Below are positions 1-10,416 of a DNA stretch of 64,000 nt, one piece after another; within the stretch, counting starts at the first letter, position 1, and each line of letters opens with the position of its first letter. The notes below the pieces were generated by a model that worked only from the letters and a program-made list of their open reading frames with translations, was not told the origin of the DNA and did not search any database. The stretch spans positions 172,998 through 236,997 of the forward strand of contig BQMJ01000028.1 in NCBI GenBank assembly GCA_025991245.1, read 5' to 3'. Source of the DNA: Galdieria partita. Lineage: Eukaryota > Rhodophyta > Bangiophyceae > Galdieriales > Galdieriaceae. The position numbers and the translations under genes were made by a program.

Positions 1-514
1 ACGTCCTGTTTCGGAGGATATACTGATTGCAAAGTTGAGACCGAAACAACGAATAGAGTTGGAAGCGCGATGTATAAAAGGAATAGGCAAAGAACATGCA
101 AAATGGTCACCAGTTGCTACAGCTTATTATGCCATGTTGCCTAAAGTAGAATTGTTACAAGATATTGTGGATGAAGAAGCTCAGCAGTTGGTACAGAAGT
201 GTCCAATGAAAGTATTTGACTTGGAAGATATGGCAGAGAAGAGAGATTCTTCTTTAGTAGCGAATAAGGAACAACAACAGCCATTCTCTTCTCATGTTGT
301 TGTTGCTAAAGTAGCTGAACCTCGTCGATGTACAATGTGTCGTGAGTGCATTCGAGAAGAAGGTTGGGACAAGAAAGTCAAACTTTCCAAAGTTCGTGAT
401 CACTTTTTCTTAAGTATAGAAGGAACTGGTGCTATTCCAACTGAGCAGTTATTTCCAAGAGCTTTAAAAGTACTTCGAAACAAATGTGATATGTTATTAA
501 GTTTTCTTGACTAA
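1..514 (+). CDS. POLR1C: RNA polymerase I/III subunit RPAC1 (AC40), 3' part
   Basis: C-terminal part of the alpha-like subunit shared by RNA polymerases I and III, which helps assemble the core enzyme in the nucleus. The frame is open from base 2, so the gene continues off the left edge and no start is visible. Recognisable family blocks are [29 protein letters not shown] and, near the end, [11 protein letters not shown] followed by [16 protein letters not shown], the usual end of the alpha-like dimerisation domain. No intron is seen in the visible part. The stop codon at 512-514 overlaps the stop codon of the opposite-strand NDP kinase gene. Family assignment is firm from these blocks; only the N-terminal half is missing. 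Confidence 0.9.
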   Translation, partial: RPVSEDILIAKLRPKQRIELEARCIKGIGKEHAKWSPVATAYYAMLPKVELLQDIVDEEAQQLVQKCPMKVFDLEDMAEKRDSSLVANKEQQQPFSSHVVVAKVAEPRRCTMCRECIREEGWDKKVKLSKVRDHFFLSIEGTGAIPTEQLFPRALKVLRNKCDMLLSFLD

Positions 515-1230
515 TCCAATACTTTTTCATATATCCATTCATGTAAATTAGGATTCCATTCTACGAGTTCTTCAGAATGAAACCACAACTGTATTTCTCT
601 TTCGGCATTGGAGATATTATCACTTCCATGAATAATATTTCGACCTTTCCAATAAAGTCAAACCGAGTCTTTGTGAAATAAGCTTTAGGAATACCTATAT
701 CAATACCAAAGTCTCCACGAATCGTTCCTGGTGCAGAACTCAATGGGTCGGTATTTCCAATCAACTTGCGCACTTGTGCAACAACATCCTGGTTAAGCCA
801 TGTTTTACTTTGAATAATAATAAACGGGAGTCTTATCCCATACCTTTCCTTCCCAAACCATGGCACAGACAGGACCACTTGTTATAAAACTTACCAAATT
901 ATCAAAGAAAGGCTTCGAACGAAGAGATTCATAGTGACTCTCTGCCAATGTTCTAGAGGGTTTAAGTAACTTTAAAGCAACAAGTGAATATCCTTTATCT
1001 TCCAATCTAGCAATTGTTCGTCCTATCAGAGCACGATGGACGCCATCTGGTTTGATAGCTACAAAAGTTCTTTCGGTGCAGTGCATAACCCAACTTGTAA
1101 AATAAGGTTGTGAACTTCTATGACTACAAGGCAAATAGCATAACTTTTGCTTTTTCTTTTCTATCCACTTGACTTGTTGTCGATCTATATTATTTAACTT
1201 GAAACAAGGTTGCAAAAATGCGGTCTTCAT
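511..1230 (-). CDS. Nucleoside diphosphate kinase with N-terminal presequence
   Basis: Transfers the terminal phosphate from NTPs to NDPs through a phospho-histidine. Exons (minus strand) are 844-1230, 695-788 and 511-644, with introns of 55 and 50 nt, giving 204 aa. The kinase core starts at [19 protein letters not shown], includes [10 protein letters not shown], and has the catalytic His in NIIHGSDN (about residue 166). It ends with the usual [11 protein letters not shown] segment. About 48 basic, hydroxylated residues precede the core, which fits an organelle-targeting peptide. The ATG at 1230 was chosen because the codon before it in frame at 1257 is TTG. A shorter start at Met 49 (MHCTERTF) would give a cytosolic form. 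The stop overlaps the RPAC1 stop. Confidence 0.88.
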
Positions 1231-1410
1231 AACGAGATAGATAACAGACAGATTCAACAGGAAAAATGGAACGTATCATATCTATGTAGATGATATTCCA
1301 ACTAAAGACCAAAAGTATTCTCCAAATATGTAAAATATATTGAAAAGGCAAACATATAGAATCATGAAGAAACAAAACTCTCTGCTAGAAAACTACCTTA
1401 TCCAAACTAC

Positions 1411-3171
1411 TTATTTTTGAATAACGAATGAGTCCCAAACTTGACCACTCGTGTGATAAAAAGTATAATTGAGTGTATTCAGATTCACATCCACAATAGC
1501 ATAACCTCCGTAAGGATAATAAGATGAGTTGTATCGAACTGCAGACCAATCAGGTTTAGGACCTGTATAGATATTATGACCTTCAATTACAGTACCTCCA
1601 TAGCCATTCATGACTTGAACTGGATAAGGAGGTTGATAATAGACATGATTGACTGGTTTGCATTGAGGACATACTACACCAGTTCCAGGAATAGTTGGAT
1701 CCATTCTTTCATAAGTATGGACATGTCCACAAGTATAAAGATCAGCCTTGTATTTCACTAGATAAGGCATCAAACTGGCACTCAGTTGAGGAGCCAATTC
1801 GGTACAATCAGAAACATTCACAGAACATCGAATGGGTCGATGTGCCATAACAATCAACCATAAATTAGGATTCTGTTCTCGACGTTTAGCAAAGGCTTCT
1901 AAATCCTTTTCCAACCATTGAACTTGATCTTGGAAAATGTAAAGTGGTTCTGCATAAGTCTCTTCATAAAGCTCTCCCTTTTCATAGTCTAAGTAATTTT
2001 CAAAGCTTAAGACTACAAAGTGTACTGGTCCTTGATCAAATGAGTACCACAATGCTTCTGGACCTGCTCCACTCTCTTCTAATGGCATACGAAAACGATT
2101 GCGAATTCCAGTAAAGTTCCAAGGTCCTTCATGATTACCTGCAGCTATCATATAAGGTACTTGAGCTATTATATCTTCCATATCTCTCATATATTTATCA
2201 AAGACTGCTTCACATCCATTGCTATAGGATTGGTCTCCAATAACCATAAGAAATTCCATTTCATCTTTATGTTTCTTCAATGCTTCCCTTGTAAGTGTGC
2301 CTCCTTGAGTACCAATATCTGCTATAGCACCAAATCTTACATGAGAAGAATTCATTCCATGAGGTGCAATAAATGAATATCTTTTCGAAAAAGCATTAGC
2401 AGAATAATAATATTTCTTTCCTGGAGTCAATCCAGTTACTTTCACATGATGGAAATAACCAGAATAGTTTCTACAAATAAGTGGAGGTTGACCTGAACCG
2501 ATAGTAAATGTTCTCGTATCATTCGTACAAAACACTTTTCCAGTAAAAGTATTTCCCAAGCCATCAATATCATCTTCAATAGTAACACATTGTCCATAAG
2601 GTTCGGGATTGCTTAGAGTAGAATAGGAAATGATTACTTCCCCTGGATTGCTTGTCAAGGCTAAATGAAACTGCTCAGGTTTGGTTGGATGTTCCGAATC
2701 ACAACATTTGCAGAAACCATCTGATTGTACATCTGTAAAGCCAGCTTCTAGAAGAGCCTCTCTTACATTGAAGTGATTGGGAAAATAGATCAGCCAAGCA
2801 TATAATTTTCTCAAGTATTTCAAAAAGTTGTATTCATTTTGAGTAATAGTCACTAAAGTATTCAAATCTTTGTCCATATTGATTCCTGTCTCATTGCTTC
2901 TTCTATTATGAACACAACAAGCCGAAGAAGAAGACATCTGCTTCATTACATTCATATTTGGCAAGTCATAAACTACAACATCTTGAATGAAAAATTATCA
3001 TAAACGAAGTTTTGACTTACTCCTTTCTAATCCAGCAAAGCTTTCAAGATCATTCTTTACTTCTGTAGACTCCTTGCTCTGTAAGAATTCTTTCCATTGC
3101 TTTGCATCAATCAGATAAACACAATGAATGACATAGGCTATAGCCATAAGTAGCCATACTCCACTCTTCAT
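1411..3171 (-). CDS. Secreted purple acid phosphatase
   Basis: Binuclear metallo-phosphatase, probably secreted or vacuolar, releasing phosphate from organic esters. Exons are 3021-3171 and 1411-2972 with a 48-nt intron, giving 570 aa. Exon 1 supplies a hydrophobic N terminus (MKSGVWLLMAIAYVIHCV) that looks like a signal peptide; without this exon the protein would lack an export signal. A fibronectin-like N-terminal domain is followed by all five metal-ligand blocks in order: ADIG (about residue 270), GDQSY, GNHE, VMAHRP and GHVHTYER. The C terminus has the usual YGGYAIVDV segment. Many Asn-X-Ser/Thr sites suggest glycosylation. Family assignment is firm; substrate is unknown. Confidence 0.93.
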
Positions 3172-3487
3172 CTTTGTTTTATGAACAGTTGTTTAATTTA
3201 AAAGCTGTGACAACTGAAATCAACGAAGGATAGTGTGTTGGATATTTCAAACATAAGAAGTGGAATCAAATGGATGCAGATTCTGCTGATGAACTTGATG
3301 CGATTCTTCTTGTATGCTTCCAAAATCTGCCTACTGAATATTGTTTTGTTCAGTTGTACAGGGCCTTTGAAAGTGATTCCGAAAACTATGCGTAATATGA
3401 TAAAGTTGTGAAATGCTTTAAATGACTACAACCATATTCCCTTTTACCTGCATTGGCAATTTCTCTCGTTCATAGAAACGGAACAGA
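3172..3487. other. Intergenic between divergent phosphatase and IPMI genes; possible 41-codon ORF
   Basis: Shared promoter region of two divergent genes. It contains one short open frame on the plus strand at 3270-3395, 41 codons, starting MDADSADELDAILL. This could also be spliced with an internal GTATGC...CAG segment to give a 27-aa peptide. I do not recognise it. It may be an upstream ORF or chance. Confidence 0.3.
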
Positions 3488-4377
3488 ATGAAACCTAAGC
3501 TCGCTTTCTCTATGACACTTGCTATTCCATTTCGTATATGTACACCACAGTTCATTTCATATAAATGCAAACCACTTTCTGTTGTTCCTTTTCAGAATAT
3601 CCCTGGTTTGAAGAGAAGAACCTTTCACAAGGGTAGTACTAGTTGCTCTGCCAAACAGATGGACCAAGTTTCCAAAGTGGGTAAGAAACGGAATGGAGAC
3701 CTTTTACGTGGAAAAGTGTTTGTGGTTGGCGATAATATTGATACGGATCAGGTATTGTAAAGTGCTTCATCAAAGTTTGTCAGAGTTAAAATTATGTGCC
3801 TAGATTATTCCTGCAGAGTATCTTACTTTGGTCCCATCCGTTCCTGAAGAATATGAGAAACTAGGAAGTTATGCTTTGGTTGGGTTACCAGAAAAGCAGT
3901 ATCCTATACGCTTTGTTGAAAAGGATCAACTACACACTACTTATACTATCATCGTTGCGGGTAATAACTTTGGTTGTGGTTCTTCAAGAGAACATGCCCC
4001 TATAGCTTTGGGAGCTGCAGGAGCAGTAGCTGTAGTTGCCAAGTCTTATGCCAGAATATTCTTCCGTAATTGTTCGGCTACTGGAGAACTTTATCCTTGG
4101 GAGTCTAAGGAATATTTGGTGAATCATTTTCGTACGGTAAGTGTCGCCAGCTACCGATGGCATAAGCATTCTACATATTGACTTACTATATGTTATTATT
4201 ATTATTATTATTTAGGGAGAAGAAGCTGAGATTGATTTTGGTCGAAATGTTATTCGAAACTTGTCTTCTAAGAAAGAGTTTGAATTGGAACCTTTAGGTG
4301 ATGTTCTTCCAGTTGTAGATGCCGGTGGTTTATTTGAATATGCTCGCAAAAGTGGAATGATTCCAAAACAATCTTAA
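3488..4377 (+). CDS. leuD: 3-isopropylmalate dehydratase small subunit (leucine biosynthesis)
   Basis: Small subunit of isopropylmalate isomerase, which interconverts 2- and 3-isopropylmalate in leucine synthesis, usually in the plastid of algae and plants. Exons are 3488-3751, 3804-4136 and 4216-4377 (introns 52 and 79 nt), giving 252 aa. Key blocks are GDNIDTDQIIPAEYLT, where intron 1 falls directly after DTDQ, then NNFGCGSSREHAPIALGAAG and KSYARIFFRN. The first ~75 residues are basic and Ser-rich, as expected for a plastid transit peptide. Intron 2 is unusually long for this window because it contains an ATT microsatellite. MsrA follows on the same strand only 26 bp after the stop. Identity is firm; plastid location is inferred. 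Confidence 0.93.
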
Positions 4378-4403
4378 AAAGAATTTTAGCTTTTCATCAT
4401 TGG

Positions 4404-5446
4404 ATGAATTCCCCACGTTGCACTTTTGTTGGCTCATTTTTAGTGTCCAAGGGTTTGTCTTTTGGAAAGAGTCATAGTTGTTGGAAACACAGCAACTATT
4501 CAAAATATAACTACTTTCGTCGTCCATTGTCGCATTCAATACTTTTAAAGCAACAAACAAGAACAAGTATGGGTTTATTTGACCAAGTATTCGAAAAGAT
4601 TGGAAAACGAGGAGGATATGAGCCTCGTGATAGAGAGGAAGCTATTATTCCTGTGAGTTGTTGTTGACAAGTTGTTGAAAGCCATGTTCACATTCTTGGT
4701 TAGTCTGAAAAGCATTATGTTCTGGGAACTCCACTTTCAGCAAACTTTGAAGAAATGGGATATCAATATGCGTTGTTTGGACTTGGTTGCTTTTGGGGTG
4801 CTGAGCGTAAATTTTGGCAAACAAAAGGAGTTTATTCTACAGCTGTTGGATATGCGTAAGTTTAGTGAGGATATTTTTTTATTTTTCACTGATTATTCGG
4901 CAGAGGAGGAAAGACTAAGAACCCTACTTATGAAGACGTTTGTACAGATCGTACTGGACATGCAGAAGTTGTTCGAGTAGTATATGACCCTAAGAATACT
5001 TCTTATGAACAATTATTGGACGTCTTTTGGGCGAATCATGATCCAACACAATTGAATAGACAAGGCAACGATATAGGAACCCAATATCGCTCTGTTATTT
5101 TCTATTATAATGATCAGCAGAAGAGATTGGCAGAAGAGACGAAAAGACACTTTCAAGTGAGTTTTTTTGAGAAATATAAATAATTCTGGATGAAAATTTT
5201 CTGTAGGAAATACTTGCAAAGAAAGGTTACGGAAAGATTGTTACGGAAATAATACCTGCTTCAGTATTTTACTTTGCAGAAGACTATGTAAGTTGATAAA
5301 TAGCCAACTGTTGCAATATTCTCATACTTTCTCAGCATCAACAGTATTTAGCCAAGAACCCCAATGGCTACTGTGGTTTAGGAGGCACAGGTTGTTATGA
5401 ACCTCGACAAGATATCGAATTACCTTCGAATAAGATTGCTTCGTAG
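4404..5446 (+). CDS. msrA: Peptide methionine-S-sulfoxide reductase A
   Basis: Repairs oxidised methionine (S-epimer) in proteins. Exons are 4404-4652, 4704-4855, 4904-5156, 5207-5287 and 5336-5446, with four introns of 48-51 nt, giving 225 aa. The catalytic cysteine lies in [14 protein letters not shown]. Other family blocks are [37 protein letters not shown] and FYFAEDYHQQYL. The C-terminal GLGGTGCY segment supplies possible resolving cysteines. About 60 N-terminal residues rich in Ser, Lys and Arg precede the core and look like an organelle presequence; Met 56 (MGLFDQVF) would give a form without most of it. Family assignment is firm. Confidence 0.92.
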
Positions 5447-5549
5447 CTTCGCTTTCAGATGAAGAATAAAGAAAATTTCGGTTGATTGCTGAAATCAATC
5501 GATTTGTGCATCGAATTTGTATCGATTTGTTTTGAGATATATTTGAAGT

Positions 5550-6726
5550 ATGTCAAAGTCTTTATTTCGAGTTGTAGTATTCAGGTATGTATATCGAAAT
5601 AAGAGATGAAAGTGCAAATAAATACCTAATAAGTACCAAAAATTATGACCAAACTGGTTTAACCGAAGCTCTTGGAAGTTTTCAAGACGCTGCTCCTATT
5701 GCTTTTCGCTTTCTATCTTCAAGATTATCTCCAAGTACTGCAGAACTGGCCAAAGATGCAGAAGCTGTTTGTGTTTTTGTGAATGATACTGTAAGTAGCG
5801 ATGTGCTTGAACAAGCTGTTGTTCTTATAATTGCTTCCTGATTAGGTGAATAGAGAAGTACTCAAAGTTCTACATGACAATGGGATTCAACTGATAGCTT
5901 TGCGTTGTGCAGGCTTTAATAATGTAGATCTGAAAGCAGCTTCAGAATTGGGTATTACTGTAGCTCGAGTGCCTGCCTATTCTCCCAATGCTGTTGGAGA
6001 GTTTGTTGCTGCTCAGTTACTTACCTTGGCCAGAAAGATTCACAAGGCATATAACAGAGTTCGAGAGAACAACTTTGATTTGCAAGGATTGGTTGGAATT
6101 GAAGTTCGAGGAAAGAAAGCTGGTATAGTGGGCACTGGCAAGATTGGCATTGCAACAGCCAAAGTTTTGAAAGGTTTGGGTTTAGAGTTGCTTGGCTTTG
6201 ATGTATATCATAACCAAGAATTTATTGAATTGGGCGGTCAGTATCTTTCATTGGATGATTTATTGTCAAAGTCGGATGTTGTAAGTTTACATTGTCCACT
6301 GAACGAGACTACAAAGCATCTTATTCGTGGTGAGACCATTGCCAAAATGAAGTCTGGAGCTTATCTTATCAATACAAGTCGAGGAGCCCTATTGGATACT
6401 CAAGCGGTATTGGATGCTTTATATTCAGGACATATTGGTGCTTTGGCAATGGATGTTTATGAAGGAGAAGGAGATTTATTCTTTGAAGTAAGTATGTTTT
6501 AGGAATCTTTTCCAATCCATATATGGAACTTGAATAGGATCGTTCGGGTGCCATTGTTCATGATCCATTATTAGCCAAACTTCAAGCCTTGCCAAATGTG
6601 TTAGTAACGGGTCATCAAGCATTTCTTACAGATGTGGCTTTGAGGAATATTTACAATATCACAATCGACAATTTATCCAATTTTTATTATCAAAAGCCTC
6701 TCAAGAATAAGGTCGATCCTAAATAA
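5550..6726 (+). CDS. ldhA: D-lactate dehydrogenase, D-2-hydroxyacid dehydrogenase family
   Basis: NAD-dependent reduction of pyruvate to D-lactate. Exons are 5550-5584, 5634-5790, 5846-6487 and 6538-6726 (introns 49-55 nt), giving 340 aa, the usual family length. The tiny first exon encodes MSKSLFRVVVFS, and the Ser codon is split by intron 1, after which STKNYDQ continues the usual start. The substrate-side block LRCAGFNNVDL, the NAD-binding GIVGTGKIG, the catalytic Arg in INTSRGALLD, the Glu in YEGEGDLFFED and the catalytic His in VTGHQAF are all intact. No targeting peptide is seen, so a cytosolic enzyme is likely. The closest relatives by eye are bacterial LdhA-type proteins; transfer is possible but not shown. 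Confidence 0.9.
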
Positions 6727-6881
6727 AGACTCGTTTTCAAATAAGTAAAACTTTTCAAATTTTCTCCAATTGAGGTAAATACTGTTCTCTTTGTATAGGA
6801 ATCATTACAATCTTCCACAACTCCATGAACCAACAAGCATCCTATTCCATTTCTTACGATTCCATTTCTTATCAACCAAAA

Positions 6882-8868
6882 TCAACTAACCTCTTTATCA
6901 TTGCAAAGTAGTTTAGCTTTACTCAATTGCACCAAGTGATGAATACTCCAACGCAATAACTCCTACAATACTTTACAACTAGAAAAGAGTATTAGGGAAT
7001 GTACTTACTTTGTTAGTAATCATAAAATAAAATGACTCTCTTTTAAGCAAATATTCCAAAGTCTTCTTAATCGACTCAAAGGAACTTTGTAATGGCTCCA
7101 ACCAGTATTTCAGAGTATTCTGTACTGTAGGAACTGAACAACTGTGAGCAACAGATTCAACTATCTCATCATAAAATACTGAATACTGTATCTTGTGGAT
7201 AAAGCTACAAGTTGCCAATGCTGAGAATCGTATTTCATAAGCTAAAGGATGAATAAATAGAGGATCTCCTTCATCTTGTGATGAACTCAACCTGCTCCAT
7301 AACAAATGTTTCCGTTGTTGTTCCCATTCCCATAAGAGACAACTAGTACGATATAGTTTGCTGCACAGTATAATCCAATTCTCCCATAGTTGTCTTTGTT
7401 GTTCACTTTTCCAACATAATGAAGAAGAAGAATGCATCATAATGCCTGACCAACATTCATAAAGACTACCAAGTACAAAGTAAACTGCTGAATATTCACT
7501 CGAATCATACAAATCACAATCAAACCCTAATAAGAGATGTTGAATGGAAATCAGATAACCCAATTCTTCTATAAACAAAGATAAGGAATTGTCTACTTCT
7601 TCTGATAAGGATGGGGTGCTTTCCTTCCTTCCTATCGATTGCGCATATAATTGTTCGATATGACTCAATAAATTGAGCAATTTTCTACGTTGTTTTCCTC
7701 GATTGAGACATAATATATGAAATATATCTTGAATAACATAATCTAATCGATGAATAATATAATTCACTTTAGATATCGAATCTAAACCCCAATCTTTGAT
7801 ATGAGATTGCCACACTTTCCATCCCATATTCTTTAACCAAGTAACAATACTCCAAGATTTTCTCATATTGCTACAACGACTATAAAGTAGAGAACGAGTA
7901 ATAATATGACGTCTGGAACGATTAAAATGGAAAATATTACACAACAATGGAAAGAGATGATCCCAAGTCTCCATTTGTATGGCATATTTTTGTATAAAAT
8001 CAATCATTTCTCCCAATTCTGTCAATAAATATTCAAGTTTCTGTAAAGCCTCTGTGAATGTATAAGGAGTTGTATTTCGAGGAATTTCATTATAAGAGAT
8101 TTGAAGACAAACATCAAAACCAACGACAATGTCCATAGAGTCGACGTTCGATGCATTCACTGAAATATCTTTAAGTGTTTTCTTTGCTGCAATAATGTCT
8201 TGCATAGACTGTTCTAAAGAGTGAGTCAAGTTGGAATCTTCTAAAAATTTGCAAAGATGATAAAATAGCTGTAAAGGCTTATTCCATCCACTAGGTTCCT
8301 TCCAAGAAGACTCTATGTACTGTTGTGCCAGTAAATAATCTGCTTCCATATCACTCCAAACGATAGAATCCAAAAGTGGTCGACTCAACACAAAGTCTTC
8401 TTCTTCTACAACTTGTGCATCTATAATACATTGGTCAACAGATTGACAAGCTTTGACTGCCATTAACAGAAAGTTCTTCAATTTCAAGTTATTCAAGGAG
8501 TTCAACTGTCGGAGATATATGCACGAGTATACAGTTTGAAAAAAACTCTGTCCATCCAGCCAACTTGTAAAATAAGCAATGAACTGATACATCAAAGAAA
8601 CTAATTGATTGTCATCAAGTTTCTCACAAGGTATCCAGTTTTGGCTTTCTTCACAAGTCTCTTTTACTCTTGAAGCTAATGGTTTATCAAAGAAAGGGTC
8701 ACCCACGAGAACAGCAGTAAGGGTTTTCTGTAAAGAGAAATCGTTGGAATGTATCATTTCACCTATTTTCAGTTGTTTGGCAGCTTTTACAAACATTTCA
8801 GTTACATCTTTTAGCACAGTTGACTGGTTAGAAATCGACTCAACGCAAGTAGAGTTTGTTTCTTTCAT
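6882..8868 (-). CDS. NAA35: N-alpha-acetyltransferase 35, NatC auxiliary subunit (Mak10)
   Basis: Large scaffold subunit of the NatC N-terminal acetyltransferase, which anchors the catalytic Naa30 at ribosomes. Exons are 7009-8868 and 6882-6962, giving 646 aa. The 46-nt intron removes an early stop and adds a 26-residue C terminus beginning ELLRWSIHHLVQLS. The diagnostic N-terminal region is present: LKIGEMIHSNDFSLQ, then SWLDGQSFFQTVYSCIYL and VVEEEDF, which match the Mak10 pattern around residues 35-160. The usual MDPKMD motif is replaced by GDPFFDKPL, so the family core is diverged. The ATG lies only 35 bp from the divergent NDUFA1 start, implying a shared promoter. Confidence 0.82.
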
Positions 8869-8903
8869 TGGGTGAAAGCGAATTGTTGTTTGTGGGAAGA
8901 GTA

Positions 8904-9147
8904 ATGGCTTGGGTTGAAAGCCTTATTCCTATGGGCATTATATGTCTTTCTATAGCGTCGATTGGGTACCTAGAGGGTGTGGTACATCGTGCCTTTCATT
9001 ATGGAAGAGTAAGTTGTAAAGACTTTGCCAGAGTACAATAACTCAAGTTGCTGTTAGAATAAACGTGTTGGCACAGACGATTGGGATCGATGTATGGATA
9101 GCAGAGATGAACGTTTGATAGAATATTCGAGAAGAGCACAAAAGTAA
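8904..9147 (+). CDS. NDUFA1: NADH:ubiquinone oxidoreductase subunit NDUFA1 (MWFE)
   Basis: Small single-pass accessory subunit of mitochondrial complex I. Exons are 8904-9008 and 9058-9147 with a 49-nt intron, giving 64 aa, close to the plant length. The N terminus is MAWVESLIPMGIICL, a membrane segment, followed by VHRAFHYGR. After the intron comes NKRVGTDDWDRCMDSRDERL, which matches the plant-type pattern of GHDEWD and MERRD. Transcribed away from NAA35. The gene is short and split, so it is easily missed by ORF calling. Confidence 0.85.
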
Positions 9148-9378
9148 AGTGTGTTCCTTTGTAGAATAGACATGTTGCATACTCTCGAAAGTCACAACTT
9201 TGCAAAAATGGTTACACTCTTATATGAAACTTAACAATAACTGTTATGAAGTCTATGCTCTCTCATAGGTAATATTTCCACAGCAGCTACAGATATCTTC
9301 TCACAAAGGCATAATTCTAAAAAAGTGTGCTTGAAAAGACAATCAGCTTGACTTGTTGATAATAGAAAATATTGTCTT

Positions 9379-10221
9379 CTATTGGAAAATATCTGCAAGT
9401 TGTTCCAATATGACAATGGGTTTGTTCGTTTTTGAAGAAAAGCCACCAGAGCCAATATATACAAGACGCTGAATAAAACGCTCCAAGTCAACAATAACAG
9501 AAGGATTGCTGTCTATGTGCATATGAGGTTCCAATTGTCTATCCAAGTCAGCAATCTCAAAGTAAAATACAAAGTAAACTATATACCTCACAATGGCTGT
9601 AGTTCCTTGTAAAGTTTCACAAAATAATACTTTTGCTGGATGCAAGCCAGATTGAAAGGTTCCTGTCACTTCAAGTGCTTTTCTACAACTGATTTCTTCC
9701 TCATCACTGTTTACTCTTATGATCAAAAAAACTTCAAATAGGGATATAAGTTGCAAAAATCCTTGCACATTGTCAGGATCCAACTGCACTTGTTCACCTA
9801 CAGAGTTGGAAACTCGTCGAAACAAACAACTCTTTTCTAGGTCCGTTCCTAAAGTTATTCTCGATACACCAACAAAAACATTCTTTAGTTTCCAAGAGCC
9901 TATACAAACTATTCACAATAATGGTTGAAGCGTACAACTTGTCTTCCTTACTTGTGGTCCTAGTTGAGAATGGACCACTAGGAACTCCACTTGAAGACTT
10001 ATTTCCTGTGTGTGGGAGACAGGAAGATTCTGTTGCATTGACTACTCTACTTGAAGAGGTTGTTGTTTCAATATTTCGACGCTTTCTATTACGAAGAGAA
10101 ACGAGCAAAGCCACAGCAGCAACTGCAGCAAATATAATAGAAACACTATGTGATTCTTATCTAACAAACTTTTCTTATAACAACTTTCTACTTACCCATT
10201 TTTATCCAACAACGAAGACAT
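9379..10221 (-). CDS. PEX22: Peroxin-22-like protein (PEX22)
   Basis: Peroxisomal membrane anchor that recruits the ubiquitin-conjugating enzyme PEX4 in plants and fungi. Exons are 10196-10221, 9952-10145, 9587-9899 and 9379-9538 (introns 50, 52 and 48 nt), giving 230 aa. An N-terminal membrane segment (VSIIFAAVAAVALLVSL) is followed by RNRKRRN and a Ser/Thr-rich linker, as in plant PEX22. The C-terminal half matches the plant protein best: AKVLFCETLQGTTAIVRQLE, then PHMHIDSNPSVIVDLERFIQ, and LEQLADIFQ at the end. The second intron could instead end 9 nt earlier (exon start 9908), adding three residues. The first 26-nt exon was chosen because it is the only upstream ATG in correct phase. Confidence 0.72.
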
Positions 10222-10416
10222 ATAACTAGAAAGCCAAGATATCAGTTTCCACAAAGAGGACCACCCAAACTTTGCCATTCATCCACTCTGATTTTAAAGT
10301 CTCTGCAAGTATATCAATATAAAGATAGATATTAAATGAACGCTTTTGGAATAATCAGTCAATATTCTCTCTATTCTTATATATCTCAACTTCAATCTGT
10401 CCAAAGTATTCTACAA

